From NCBI RefSeq assembly GCF_003865345.1, contig NZ_RMVE01000002.1, positions 372,001 through 436,000 on the forward strand: a DNA stretch of 64,000 bases, written 5' to 3'. Made by a program: the position numbers and the translations under genes. This DNA comes from Nonlabens xiamenensis. GTDB lineage: Bacteria > Bacteroidota > Bacteroidia > Flavobacteriales > Flavobacteriaceae. The notes beneath the pieces are model-generated. The model made no database searches. It had not been told where the DNA came from and was given only the letters and a program-made list of their open reading frames with translations. How positions within the stretch are numbered: the first letter of the stretch is position 1; every line of letters starts with the position of its first letter. This document shows positions 37,229 through 46,619 of the stretch, one piece after another.

Positions 37229-37528
37229 CTAGCCAAACCACTGGCTCAGATCCTGCAAATTGCCAATCAACGCCAAAATGAATAAAATAAAATAGAACAC
37301 ATTGATCCCTAAACCTATGTACTTTTTCCAGTGGTAGGACTCCCTTAAACTTAACATAGCAAAAACAAAACCCAGGATCAGACTCACAAAAAAAAGTGTA
37401 ATTAAATATCCAGTAACATCATTGATATTGTTTTGTGTGGTACGATCAATATTAGAAAGCACCACAAAGCCAACTAACAGAAGACTGGAGAGCACAGCAA
37501 TGTGAAAAGAGTGCTTGGTGTATTTCAT
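37229..37528 (-). CDS. 99-aa membrane protein (hypothetical)
   Basis: Three hydrophobic segments (about 9-24, 37-61 and 72-92) in a 99-aa protein. It is 45 bases upstream of the aminotransferase start and co-oriented. No family recognised. Confidence 0.65.
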   Translation of the reverse strand: MKYTKHSFHIAVLSSLLLVGFVVLSNIDRTTQNNINDVTGYLITLFFVSLILGFVFAMLSLRESYHWKKYIGLGINVFYFILFILALIGNLQDLSQWFG

Positions 37529-37622
37529 GGGTAATTCTTTGTCTTCAAAGGTACTTTCTTTTGCAATAACACTACTTAACAGTGCTTAACGGGACTTAGT
37601 GCTTTAAAACTAGGTATCGCTT

Positions 37623-37792
37623 TACATTTGTATCATCATAATATTGGAAGACAAAGTTTGGATTATTGAATTAGCCTGAAATAATACCTCTACTACTGAA
37701 GATACTATGAAAAAGGAAAAATAAGTTAAGTTTGGTTGAAGGACCACCGATCGCAATGAGTTTGATAGCCTCTTTGAAATTGGTGGTTTTTT
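37623..37792 (+). ncRNA. Candidate small RNA with terminator
   Basis: A TACATTTG box (37623-37630) begins a gene-less stretch that ends in a hairpin ACCACCGAT/ATTGGTGGT (37743-37787) followed by six T. Inside lies a six-codon frame MKKEK with stop at 37707-37724. No gene follows on the plus strand, so this looks like a separate short transcript rather than an attenuator. The -33 box is not clear. Confidence 0.35.
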
Positions 37793-37858
37793 ATGGCCTA
37801 GAGGTAACCAGATATGTGCTGGCATTGCTGACGAAAAAAGCGTTTCTTTATAATAGAG

Positions 37859-38815
37859 TTATTCTACATCTTCCTGGAGTTGTTTTTCCAGTCGGCTAAC
37901 TACAGTTGTCGTACACCCCAACTCTTCTTTAAATCGCTGCAATCCTCTATTGATACTACCATTTGATTCGTTTACGGGACCGTAGTCCATGATTTCAAAT
38001 CCACGTGCTGCAAAATATTTCATGCTTTCGATATACGCAAAAGCCATGGCATCCTGTTTCATCCCTTTAGTCGTAGCGGCAGCATATTGAGATTTCACTA
38101 CGTTGCCTTTTAGAAAAAAACATATGCCAGCAACCAGCTCTTCTTGATGAATTACTTGGAAGAGTAGTATTTGCTCTGGAAATTTGGAATACAAATGGCA
38201 GATCTCTTTTGCAGAGTGGACTGGACGGGCCTTGTGCCTGTTTTGCAAGGATGGGATAAGTACTTGTTCCCAAAATTGTTCGAATCGAGAACCCAGTGAA
38301 AACTTCATGTTGTCAAACTTTCCATTGCGGTAGCCTGCAGTTTTTTTAGAGGATACAACAAGTTTTTCTGACAGCTTGACCCACATGGAGTGTTGTTTGC
38401 GCTGTAGGTTAAAGCCTAATTGCGTTAAGACCTCATATTCCTCGTGGGTTTTGGAGTGATACCAAGGACTTTGCAGTTGAATTTCCGCTTTCGCGAAAGC
38501 GGACGTTTTCAGATAATCCAGGATATGTTGATAGACTAGTAAATAGTCTAAAGAAGACAAGCTATTTTCCCAGGCTACGCCGCCATAAGTGAGTCCACGG
38601 TGGCTATAGAATGAACCGTCGACCACATGAGCTGGCATACAAGCCAAAAGTCGGTCGCCTTTGTAAATCATCAGGCTATGGTCCTGGAACCTGTCTTGAT
38701 GATATTCCATAAAATCCCTTTCCCAAATAAACGTCCCATTGGCAGAAGTTAGGATAAAGTCATCCCACTGCTGTCTAAGACTGGAATTGTATTGATGGAT
38801 CTTATAAGGCGCCAT
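37859..38815 (-). CDS. GNAT-type acyltransferase (FemAB-like)
   Basis: A 318-aa protein with an acetyltransferase-like fold (VAGICFFLKGNVVKSQYAAATTKGM, AFAYIESMKYFAARGFEIMDYGPVNES). It resembles FemAB/PEP-CTERM-type GNAT proteins of glycan loci. Substrate unknown. The palindrome at 38485-38502 encodes AFAKA. I chose the ATG at 38815; the frame extends 20 codons upstream without a signal. Confidence 0.78.
   Translation of the reverse strand: MAPYKIHQYNSSLRQQWDDFILTSANGTFIWERDFMEYHQDRFQDHSLMIYKGDRLLACMPAHVVDGSFYSHRGLTYGGVAWENSLSSLDYLLVYQHILDYLKTSAFAKAEIQLQSPWYHSKTHEEYEVLTQLGFNLQRKQHSMWVKLSEKLVVSSKKTAGYRNGKFDNMKFSLGSRFEQFWEQVLIPSLQNRHKARPVHSAKEICHLYSKFPEQILLFQVIHQEELVAGICFFLKGNVVKSQYAAATTKGMKQDAMAFAYIESMKYFAARGFEIMDYGPVNESNGSINRGLQRFKEELGCTTTVVSRLEKQLQEDVE
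38485..38502. repeat. Dispersed palindrome copy 8 (18-bp perfect)
   Basis: CCGCTTTCGCGAAAGCGG, read as AFAKA in the GNAT-like gene; identical over 18 bp to copy 1. Confidence 0.9.
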
Positions 38816-38873
38816 AGTTGAAGTACTGCTAAGATACAAGGTGTAGGCAAAAGCCCGAGAATTTATGCAAAAC

Positions 38874-38905
38874 AAAAAGCCGATCCACTGGAAATCGGCT
38901 TTTTA
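38874..38905 (-). terminator. Terminator of lpdA
   Basis: On the minus strand AAAAAGCCGAT pairs with ATCGGCTTTTT around a short loop, ending in T. It lies 22 bases past the lpdA stop. Confidence 0.85.
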
Positions 38906-38926
38906 AATTGATCATCAAGGATAGAC

Positions 38927-40327
38927 TTAAACGTGCAATGGTCGATCATCAGTGGCTGCAAGGGCTGCCTCTTTGACCGCCTCGGCATAGGTTGGGTGTG
39001 CGTGCGACATTCTGGCGATATCCTCTGCGCTGGCGCGATATTCCATCGCGGTAACTGCTTCAGCGATAAGATCTGCTACCCTGGCACCTATCATATGGAC
39101 GCCTAATACCTCATCCGTATTTTTGTCGGCTAGAATTTTTACCAAACCATCGGTATCACCCGAAGCTCTGGATCTACCCAAAGCACGCATAGGGAATGAA
39201 CCGGCTTTGTATTCGACTCCAGCTTCTTTCAATTCCTCTTCCGTTTTTCCTACACTTGCCACCTCGGGCCACGTATAAATTACGTTGGGAATAAGGTTAT
39301 AATTGACATGTGGTTTTTGACCAGCCAAGGTCTCTGCTACAAACACTCCTTCTTCTTCGGCTTTATGGGCCAACATGATTCCTTTTACCACATCTCCGAT
39401 GGCGTAAATATTGGAAACATTGGTTTGCAAGTGCTCATTTACTTCAATTTGTCCTTTTTCATTGACTTGAATACCCGCTGCGGTGGCATTCAATCCGTCA
39501 GTAAATGGACGACGTCCAACAGAAACCAGGCAGTAATCGCCTTCAAAAGTTACCTCATTGTCCTTTTTGTCTTTGGCTGTAATGGTGACTTTGTCTCCAT
39601 CACGCTCTACTTTGTTAACGGCATGTGACAAATGAAATTTGATGCCCTGTTTCTTAAGAACTTTCATCAATTCTTTGGAAAGTGCCTTGTCCATGGCCGG
39701 CGTGATACGGTCCATGTATTCTATAACGCTTACCTCTGCACCCAATCTGCGGTACACTTGTCCTAGTTCCAGCCCGATTACACCACCACCAATGACGATC
39801 ATGTGTTTAGGAATTTCTTTTAGAGAAAGTGCCTCTGTGGAGGTGATGATGCGTTCTTTGTCCACGGTAATAAATGGCAAGGTCGCAGGTTTCGAACCTG
39901 TCGCGATAATGGTATGCTTAGCCTCAATAGTTTGAGACTTATCCCCTTCAATTTTAATATGTGTAGCATCCTCAAAAGAACCAACACCCGTATAGACGTC
40001 AATCTCATTTTTCTTCATAAGGTAGGCGACACCATCGCAGGTTTGGTCAACGACCTTTTTCTTCCTGGCGATCATTTTTTCAAAATTGATCTTTATGTCT
40101 CCAGGTATTTCTATACCGTGTTCCTCAAAATGCTTGATAGCATCGTCATAGTGGTGAGAGGAATCCAACAGTGCTTTGGAAGGAATACATCCTACATTCA
40201 GACAAGTTCCTCCCAAGGTATTATACTTTTCAATGATGGCCGTTTTCATGCCTAGTTGTGCACAGCGTATTGCGGCTACATAGCCACCAGGTCCTGAACC
40301 AATTACTGCAACATCATACTTACTCAT
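38927..40327 (-). CDS. lpdA: Dihydrolipoyl dehydrogenase
   Basis: A 466-aa E3 subunit shared by 2-oxoacid dehydrogenase complexes. FAD fold VAVIGSGPGGYVAAI, redox-active GGTCLNVGCIPSKA (C42, C47), NAD fold VIGGGVIGLELGQV and the C-terminal HAHPTYAEA with the catalytic His are all present. A TATCTTTG -7 box lies on the minus strand at 40359-40366. Monocistronic with its own terminator. Confidence 0.95.
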   Translation of the reverse strand: MSKYDVAVIGSGPGGYVAAIRCAQLGMKTAIIEKYNTLGGTCLNVGCIPSKALLDSSHHYDDAIKHFEEHGIEIPGDIKINFEKMIARKKKVVDQTCDGVAYLMKKNEIDVYTGVGSFEDATHIKIEGDKSQTIEAKHTIIATGSKPATLPFITVDKERIITSTEALSLKEIPKHMIVIGGGVIGLELGQVYRRLGAEVSVIEYMDRITPAMDKALSKELMKVLKKQGIKFHLSHAVNKVERDGDKVTITAKDKKDNEVTFEGDYCLVSVGRRPFTDGLNATAAGIQVNEKGQIEVNEHLQTNVSNIYAIGDVVKGIMLAHKAEEEGVFVAETLAGQKPHVNYNLIPNVIYTWPEVASVGKTEEELKEAGVEYKAGSFPMRALGRSRASGDTDGLVKILADKNTDEVLGVHMIGARVADLIAEAVTAMEYRASAEDIARMSHAHPTYAEAVKEAALAATDDRPLHV

Positions 40328-40429
40328 AAGAGTGTTTTTATGTTAAAATTATAAGATACAAAGATAAGAAAGCAAGCGCGTTTGCCGGGATTTAAGACTA
40401 AAATATTGTGTGCAACAAAGTTCCCAAGA

Positions 40430-41725
40430 TTACTTCAATCGTCCAGAAATTTTCTTTTTCTGATAAGGTCGTATGATCAGTCGGGCTGCCCTGTCAAAGT
40501 TGAAATAGTTATAAGTCCAATTGAGAAAGACCACCAGACGGTTACGTACACCTACCAGAAAGTAGAGATGCACTCCCAGCCAGGTAAACCATGCCAGCGC
40601 GCCTCCCAGGGTAAATTTACCAACATCGGCCACGGCTTTGTTTCTTCCAATGGTAGCCATGCTTCCCTTGTCAAAGTATTTAAATTTTTTCAGTTCCCTG
40701 CCCTTCAACATCCTTTTAAAATTGGACACCAAATGAGCTCCTTGTTGGATGGCGGGTTGGGCCACCATAGGATGTCCGTGGGGAAATTTTTCAGTTTGCA
40801 TCAACGCAATATCTCCAACAGCAAAAATATCGGCATAGCCTTGAATCCTGTTATATTGATCGACCAGATAGCGCTGGGATTTCTGATTGATATGCTCCTC
40901 ATGGATACCACTTATGGGATTCCCAATTACACCAGCACTCCAGATGAAAGAATAAGCTTCTATAGAAAAATCTGTATTTGTCGTTACCAAATTATCCTGA
41001 TAATCTTTGACCATCACGTTCAGGTGAACGTTTACACCGAGCTTCTTCAAGTACTTTTTTGCTTTGATGGAGGCTTTTTCACTCATACTGGCCAACACCC
41101 TATCCGATCCATCCAGCAGGTGGATTTCCATTAAATCTGGATCCAAATCTGGATAATCATTGGGCAAGACACCTTTTCTGAATTCGGCAAAGGCACCGGC
41201 CAATTCCACCCCTGTTGGCCCTGCACCAGATAGTACAATACGCATGAGTCGGCGTTGTTCTTCCCGGTCATCAGTCAGCGTTGCTTCCTCCAGGTTTTGA
41301 AGCATATAACTACGTATGTTCAAGGCTTGAGGAACGCTTTTCATTTGCAAGGAAGCTTCCTCTAGCTCGCTGTTTCCAAAAAAATTAGTTTTAGAGCCAG
41401 TTGCCAGGATCAGATAATCAAATTTGACCGATCCGATAGAGGTTTTTAATTCTTTGAGTACAGGTTCCACGCTATAGACCTCGGCCAATCTAAAAACAAA
41501 ATTCTTTTTTTGCTCCACCAGTCCGCGCAATGGAAACGCGATCGAATCAGGTTCTAGGCCGCTGGTGGCCACTTGATACATCAAAGGCTGAAAATTGTGG
41601 TAATTGTGTTGGTCAATTAATACAACTTGTAGATCTTGCTTGACCAGCTTTCGCGAAAGCGTCACACCACCGAAGCCACCGCCCACGATGATCACACGTG
41701 GAAAATCAGACTTAGGTAGGTTCAT
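40430..41725 (-). CDS. ndh: Type II NADH:quinone oxidoreductase
   Basis: A 431-aa NDH-2-type flavoprotein that passes electrons from NADH to menaquinone without pumping protons. The FAD fold VIIVGGGFGGVTLSRKL and NAD fold IVLSGAGPTGVELAGAFAEF are clear, as is AVGDIALM and the C-terminal amphipathic membrane segment (LAWFTWLGVHLYFLVGVRNR). The palindrome at 41647-41660 encodes LSRK directly after the FAD GxGxxG region. A TATCTTTG box is at 41742-41749 on the minus strand. Confidence 0.9.
   Translation of the reverse strand: MNLPKSDFPRVIIVGGGFGGVTLSRKLVKQDLQVVLIDQHNYHNFQPLMYQVATSGLEPDSIAFPLRGLVEQKKNFVFRLAEVYSVEPVLKELKTSIGSVKFDYLILATGSKTNFFGNSELEEASLQMKSVPQALNIRSYMLQNLEEATLTDDREEQRRLMRIVLSGAGPTGVELAGAFAEFRKGVLPNDYPDLDPDLMEIHLLDGSDRVLASMSEKASIKAKKYLKKLGVNVHLNVMVKDYQDNLVTTNTDFSIEAYSFIWSAGVIGNPISGIHEEHINQKSQRYLVDQYNRIQGYADIFAVGDIALMQTEKFPHGHPMVAQPAIQQGAHLVSNFKRMLKGRELKKFKYFDKGSMATIGRNKAVADVGKFTLGGALAWFTWLGVHLYFLVGVRNRLVVFLNWTYNYFNFDRAARLIIRPYQKKKISGRLK
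41647..41660. repeat. Dispersed palindrome copy 9
   Basis: The 14-bp core GCTTTCGCGAAAGC, read as LSRK in ndh, next to the FAD-binding motif. Confidence 0.88.
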
Positions 41726-41913
41726 AGGTTGTTGTTTGTATCAAAGATAAAACCTGGATAGCCGTCCTACGACCGATTAACATACTTTTTAAATACTTGG
41801 GCACCGCATTATATTTTGATAAGCATAGAAAATAATTTACTGTAAATTGTGAGGAGGATGTAACATATCGATATCAACTAAGACTGATTATACAACCAAG
41901 CCAATATCAAATA

Positions 41914-42408
41914 GTGCGAAAGGATTTAGAACAGGAATTTGTACAGCAACTCGAGGAGAACCAGAACATTGTCCATAAGATCTGTAGGCTTTACACGAAT
42001 GATCGTGCGGCACACAACGACTTATTTCAAGAAGTAACGGTTCAGTTATGGAAAGCTTATCCCAAATTTAGGGGTGATTCCAAGTTTTCTACCTGGATGT
42101 ATAGAGTGGCGTTGAATACTGCTATCACTTTGTATCGTAAATCAAAGCGCAGGGTCAACACCCAGGACTATGACAGCGTTCAGTTCAAGATTGCCGATGA
42201 AATTCAGGATGATGAACAAATGGAACAATTGAGTTTGCTTTATGGTGCGGTAAAGCAATTGAATGATATTGAAAAGGCATTGGTATTTCTCTATTTGGAA
42301 GACAAAAGCTATCGGGAAATTTCTGAAACCATGGGAATCAGCGAGGTGAATGCACGGGTAAAGATGAACCGCATCAAAACAAAATTGACTAACATTATTA
42401 ATCCATAA
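41914..42408 (+). CDS. ECF-type RNA polymerase sigma factor
   Basis: A 164-aa sigma-70-family protein. Region 2 (AHNDLFQEVTVQLWKAYPKFRGDSKFSTWMYRVALNTAI) and region 4 (LEDKSYREISETMGISEVNARVKMNRIKTKL) are clear. The start is GTG at 41914. It is followed five bases later by a four-helix membrane protein gene, a likely regulatory partner. Its regulon is not evident. Confidence 0.9.
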   Translation: MRKDLEQEFVQQLEENQNIVHKICRLYTNDRAAHNDLFQEVTVQLWKAYPKFRGDSKFSTWMYRVALNTAITLYRKSKRRVNTQDYDSVQFKIADEIQDDEQMEQLSLLYGAVKQLNDIEKALVFLYLEDKSYREISETMGISEVNARVKMNRIKTKLTNIINP

Positions 42409-42412
42409 AAAG

Positions 42413-43054
42413 ATGGATCAACTCGATATACTCAAATCAAAATGGCAGTCCCAGACCAGCGACGTGCCTAATTATTCCAAGGAGCAGCTGCGTGGTTTGC
42501 TGGCCAAAAAATCAAGCAGCATCGTCAAATGGTTACTTATTATCGCCATCATTGAATTTGCCGTTTTTGCAGTCTTGGGTTTTTTCTCTCATGGTTTAAA
42601 CGTGGAACGCAATACCATAGCCATCATAGGTAAGCCTTTTTACTATGGCTCTATTATCCTCCATTATGCAGCTATATTGGTGTTTATTTATTTGTTTTAT
42701 CAGAACTACAGAAATATTTCAACCGTCCAGCCTACCCGTAGCTTGATGAACAAAATTTTGAAGACACGACGCACCATGAAGTGGTACATTTGGTACAATC
42801 TGATCTATATGATGCTCGTCACTATGATAGTTGCTGTATTGACCATAGAGCATGACCCAAACATTGTCAAGCTCTCCCAAACCCAAGAATTTATGGAACA
42901 CCCTACCTTGTTTTATTTTATGATGTTGGGAGCCTTTTTTGTCGTTACTCTGGCAATGTGTGTTGTGTTATTCTTAATCTATCAAGTCATCTATGGTGTA
43001 CTCTTGCGGAGGTTAAAACGCAATTACAACGAACTTAAACGTATGGAAATTTAG
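42413..43054 (+). CDS. Four-helix membrane protein linked to the sigma factor
   Basis: A 213-aa protein with a short cytosolic N-terminus (MDQLDILKSKWQSQTSDVPNYS) and four hydrophobic segments (about 40-58, 74-95, 122-144 and 165-197). Its gene follows the ECF sigma gene by four bases. The N-terminal pre-TM region could bind the sigma factor, but no classical anti-sigma motif is seen. Confidence 0.65.
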   Translation: MDQLDILKSKWQSQTSDVPNYSKEQLRGLLAKKSSSIVKWLLIIAIIEFAVFAVLGFFSHGLNVERNTIAIIGKPFYYGSIILHYAAILVFIYLFYQNYRNISTVQPTRSLMNKILKTRRTMKWYIWYNLIYMMLVTMIVAVLTIEHDPNIVKLSQTQEFMEHPTLFYFMMLGAFFVVTLAMCVVLFLIYQVIYGVLLRRLKRNYNELKRMEI

Positions 43055-43341
43055 GCACTGGGTTGACCTGTTCGGACTTCTTAGGTTACTTTAGACAAAG
43101 TCAAAATAAATAGCTTTGAGAGGAAGACGACAACTTCCTAGATTGACTAATAAATAGATCTTACCAATCAATAACACTGGCTATTCATTTTTTACCTTAG
43201 TTCAAAGCCTGCTTTAGATTCAAAAAGCCAGCTATACAACCGCTATTTTTTTCTCACTCCCAAGACTAAGATTGCATCAAAAATGTTTTATCAAAGCTCG
43301 TGCGGTTCACAAGCATTCAAATGACATCAAATACAACTCAT
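43055..43341. other. Intergenic stretch, no gene recognised
   Basis: Between the sigma-linked gene and the porin terminator. A TAGCTTTG box (43111-43118) could start a transcript, but no plausible frame or hairpin follows. Confidence 0.4.
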
Positions 43342-43375
43342 AAAAAAAGCCTTTACAAGAAGTAAAGGCTTTTTA
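43342..43375 (-). terminator. Terminator of the outer-membrane protein gene
   Basis: A perfect 13-bp stem, AAAAAGCCTTTAC with GTAAAGGCTTTTT, around AAGAA, with flanking T runs on the minus strand. Confidence 0.88.
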
Positions 43376-43401
43376 TTATTATAAATGTTATTTCTTGAAT
43401 T

Positions 43402-43992
43402 TTAGAAACGGTATCCCAAAGAAGCATGGACTGTACCTGGCAACTGATTACGGTTAGGACCATCGGTTTCATTGTCGATGATATCAGAAAATCCGTAGGT
43501 CAAAGTACCTTTAAGGTAAAGACCGATTTCCTTAAAATCATAACCAAACCCAAAAGTACCAGCAAAATTGGTGTTAACCGTGTCTTCAATTTCCTCTTCG
43601 TTTCCATCATTCACGGAAGATTCACCTTTCAACAAGAACCCAATTTGAGGACCTGCATGAATACTAAAACCTTTAAAAGCATAGTATTTGAACTGTAGAG
43701 GAACATTGATATAGGATAATTTTACATCGACTTCATCCCCAGCCGCATTAGCAAACTCCTCGCCTTCTACAGAGTAGAGCAAACTTCCTTCATAGGACCA
43801 GTTTTCAGCAAAAGGTAGTTCTGCAAATAAACCGGCGTGGAATCCAGTACGGGTATCCTCAAATCCAGATCCTCCTAAATTATCAATCTTAGAGAAATTG
43901 ACTCCACCGATGACACCATAGGAAAAGTCTTGGGCCTGGGCCGCAAAGGAAACGGCAAAAAGGGCTGTAAGCGAGAAAAGTATAGATTTCAT
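43402..43992 (-). CDS. Outer-membrane beta-barrel (porin-like) protein
   Basis: A 196-aa protein with a signal peptide (cleavage near AQAQ) and an eight-strand-like barrel (FSYGVIGGVNFSKI, FHAGLFAEL, GTVHASLGYRF). It resembles the PorT/OmpA-like small porin family common in Bacteroidetes. The ATG at 43992 is chosen because the signal peptide starts there; an in-frame ATG at 44016 is less likely. Confidence 0.82.
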   Translation of the reverse strand: MKSILFSLTALFAVSFAAQAQDFSYGVIGGVNFSKIDNLGGSGFEDTRTGFHAGLFAELPFAENWSYEGSLLYSVEGEEFANAAGDEVDVKLSYINVPLQFKYYAFKGFSIHAGPQIGFLLKGESSVNDGNEEEIEDTVNTNFAGTFGFGYDFKEIGLYLKGTLTYGFSDIIDNETDGPNRNQLPGTVHASLGYRF

Positions 43993-44096
43993 TATATAGT
44001 TTTTGGTTTGTGTCAAATATATAAAAATGATGCGGGTTCTGCGATTTATTTCATATCACATTAAACGACAATTGATCATTACGCAAAATTTGCGTT

Positions 44097-45257
44097 CTAT
44101 TTCAGGCGTTTCCTTCTGTTGGATTCATAATCACTAAAGATCATTTCTCCCAGTCCTTTTAAGCCAGTAAAAAAGGCCTTTCCCTGATTAGCCTCGGTGA
44201 ATTGGTCTACAAAACGCTGTAGATAGGGATCGTTTGCAATCATGAATGTGGTAATGGGAATGTGTAACCTTCTTGCCTGGGCAGCCATCGTGTAGCATTT
44301 CTCTACTATGTATTCGTCCAATCCATTGGAATTCTTATAATATCGGCCATCCTTAAGACGCAAACAACTCGGCTTTCCATCGGTGATCATGAAAATTTGT
44401 TTATTGGTGTTGCGTTTGCGTCTAAGTATATCCATGGCCAATTGCAAACCAGCTACAGTGTTGGTGTGGTATGGACCCACCCTCAAATAAGGCAAATCAG
44501 CAATCTTGATCGGCCAAGCATCATTTCCAAAAACAATGATATCAAGTGTATCTTTTGGGTAACGGGTGGTGATGAGTTCTGCCAGTGCCATGGCTACTTT
44601 TTTGGCGGGCGTGATACGATCCTCTCCATAAAGTATCATAGAATGGGATATATCAATCATTAAAACCGTGCTCATTTGGGCTTTGAATTGCGTATCTTCT
44701 ACCACCAGATCGTCTTCGGTGAGGTTAAAATTCCCCATACCATGATTGATTTGTGCGTTTCGCAGGCTCTCGGTCATCGAAATCCTGTCCAGACCATCCC
44801 CAAAACGATAAGGTCGATAATCACCGCTGTGCTCATCTCCGCTGCCTAATTTTCCTGTCTTATGATTACCAGAATTACCTTTGCGCATATTTCCAAAAAT
44901 CTGTTCTAAGGCATGTTTACGCAATAGTTGTTCAGTCTTTGCGGTAATACTAAACCTTCCATTCCCAGACCCTTCACCGTCTTCTCCGTCCTGATTGCCA
45001 TCTCCAATGCCATTGGGATCAAATTCCTCGCGTATATATCCGCGATCCTTTAAGTCCTCTATAAAATCGTCAATAGTATATTCGGGTGTTGTAAGCTCGT
45101 ATTCCTTATCCAGTTCGCGCAGCCAATCAATGGCTTCATCAAAATCTCCTGAGGTATGCGTGATCAGCTCTTTAAAAATATCAAACAGCTTATCAAAAGG
45201 ATCCTTTTCCTGTGGATCAAAAAACTTAAATTTAAAACCCAATCTTTCCTGTGCCAT
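44097..45257 (-). CDS. VWA-domain protein
   Basis: A 386-aa protein whose C-terminal half is a von Willebrand A domain with the metal site DISHSM (about residue 207), LDIIVFGNDAW and MITDGKPS. The N-terminal part is acidic with a Gly/Asp-rich linker (GDGNQDGEDGEGSGNG). In Bacteroidetes such proteins usually partner MoxR/Mg-chelatase-like ATPases; none is adjacent here. It might work with the MoxR at 24264-25217. Confidence 0.83.
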   Translation of the reverse strand: MAQERLGFKFKFFDPQEKDPFDKLFDIFKELITHTSGDFDEAIDWLRELDKEYELTTPEYTIDDFIEDLKDRGYIREEFDPNGIGDGNQDGEDGEGSGNGRFSITAKTEQLLRKHALEQIFGNMRKGNSGNHKTGKLGSGDEHSGDYRPYRFGDGLDRISMTESLRNAQINHGMGNFNLTEDDLVVEDTQFKAQMSTVLMIDISHSMILYGEDRITPAKKVAMALAELITTRYPKDTLDIIVFGNDAWPIKIADLPYLRVGPYHTNTVAGLQLAMDILRRKRNTNKQIFMITDGKPSCLRLKDGRYYKNSNGLDEYIVEKCYTMAAQARRLHIPITTFMIANDPYLQRFVDQFTEANQGKAFFTGLKGLGEMIFSDYESNRRKRLK

Positions 45258-45392
45258 ATCTTAAAAATAGTCGACTTTTACTCTATTCCTATCGCTTCTC
45301 TAAGATTTAACATGAGATTATAGACTACGTTATCGTTGTAGTTATGATTATCAATTAAAAAGTAGCAGATTTTGCCCATTTTATCCTTGTTT

Positions 45393-45408
45393 CGCTTTCG
45401 CGAAAGCG
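45393..45408. repeat. Dispersed palindrome copy 10 (intergenic)
   Basis: CGCTTTCGCGAAAGCG, 41 bases upstream of the ppa start codon in a divergent promoter region. Confidence 0.9.
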
Positions 45409-45448
45409 TGATGCGCAGTATTTTCGCAGCCGCTTAAAAAAATTGAAG

Positions 45449-45988
45449 ATGACTAAACACGCTTGGCATGATGTAAGTTATGGGGCAAACGCACCAAAGA
45501 ATGTAACCGGTATTATAGAAATACCTAAAAATACCAGAGCAAAATACGAATTAGACAAAGACTCTGGGATGTTGATCCTGGATCGTGTGATCTATTCTTC
45601 CATGTATTACCCCACTAATTATGGTTTCATTCCTCAGACTTATTGCGATGACAAGGATCCATTGGACATACTTGTACTTTCTCAGATTGAGATCGTACCG
45701 ATGTGCCTGGTAGACGCCAAGGTGATCGGTGTGATGCAAATGATGGATGGTGGCGAGATGGATGATAAGATCATCGCTGTGGCAGCAAACGATATGAGTG
45801 TGGCACACTTCAACGATGTGAGTGAGCTTCCTGAATACTGGAAAAAAGAAATGAGAAACTTCTTTGAGGATTACAAAAAACTGGAAAACAAAACAGTTGA
45901 AGTGGAAGAATTTCAGGGACGGGAGAAAGCCATGGAAATCGTACAGAAGGCAATTGAGGATTACAAGATCGAATTCGGCGACCGATAA
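45449..45988 (+). CDS. ppa: Inorganic pyrophosphatase
   Basis: A 179-aa family I soluble pyrophosphatase. Metal and catalytic residues are in [34 protein letters not shown] and the FEDYKKLE C-terminal segment. Start ATG at 45449, preceded by TATTTTCGCAGCCGC, close to a -7 box. A bidirectional-looking terminator follows. Confidence 0.93.
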   Translation: MTKHAWHDVSYGANAPKNVTGIIEIPKNTRAKYELDKDSGMLILDRVIYSSMYYPTNYGFIPQTYCDDKDPLDILVLSQIEIVPMCLVDAKVIGVMQMMDGGEMDDKIIAVAANDMSVAHFNDVSELPEYWKKEMRNFFEDYKKLENKTVEVEEFQGREKAMEIVQKAIEDYKIEFGDR

Positions 45989-46009
45989 TCTTTACTGAAA
46001 AATAATTGT

Positions 46010-46041
46010 AACACCCGTGACCTCAAAATCACGGGTGTTTT
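46010..46041 (+). terminator. Terminator of ppa
   Basis: AACACCCGTGA pairs with TCACGGGTGTT around a loop and is followed by T. It also sits at the end of the convergent 173-aa gene. Confidence 0.85.
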
Positions 46042-46562
46042 TATTTTCCACTACCTTTAAACTGCTGATCTTTGCTCCCAAAGAGTACGTTAAAGGTGGT
46101 CAGACTTCCATAAATTCGGGTGATATACTGCTGCAAGTCAACCTTGAGCTGATCGTCTAAGCTGGAGCTGTTGATTTTTTGCTCCATCACGCGCAGGCGA
46201 TCTCTTAGCATTACAATCTTGTGCCAAAAGGTGTTGATAGGAATTTCCTTAGAGGCGAGTTGCGCATCAGCTGGTTGCAGGATCATCGTACCATTTTTGT
46301 ATTTATCCGCCAGCGCCACCACTTCAGTTACATCACTATAGCGCTGCAGAATTTCCTTGAGGGATTTTTCTACTTCGTAAAGGCTGATCGTATCTACATC
46401 ATCCTCGCAAGATTCTATAACCTCAAACTCATCGTCCAGCGGCAAGGTTTCTAAACCATCCTTTTGAAAAGTTACCCAGTACATTTTTGAGGTCACATTG
46501 GTGACTACGCCAAAACCAAATTCTGGATGATTGATCCGTGATCCTATTCCCAATAATTTCAT
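46041..46562 (-). CDS. Conserved hypothetical protein
   Basis: A 173-aa protein. The N-terminus (GIGSRINHPEFGFGVVTNVTSKMYWVTF) looks like a small KOW/SH3-like beta barrel, and the rest is helical. Function unknown; it is a Bacteroidetes-type conserved protein. Confidence 0.7.
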   Translation of the reverse strand: MKLLGIGSRINHPEFGFGVVTNVTSKMYWVTFQKDGLETLPLDDEFEVIESCEDDVDTISLYEVEKSLKEILQRYSDVTEVVALADKYKNGTMILQPADAQLASKEIPINTFWHKIVMLRDRLRVMEQKINSSSLDDQLKVDLQQYITRIYGSLTTFNVLFGSKDQQFKGSGK

Positions 46563-46619
46563 AAGCTATATTTTGTGTGATTATATTTGAAGGACTAAGT
46601 TGCTAAAAAAACAAAGGCT

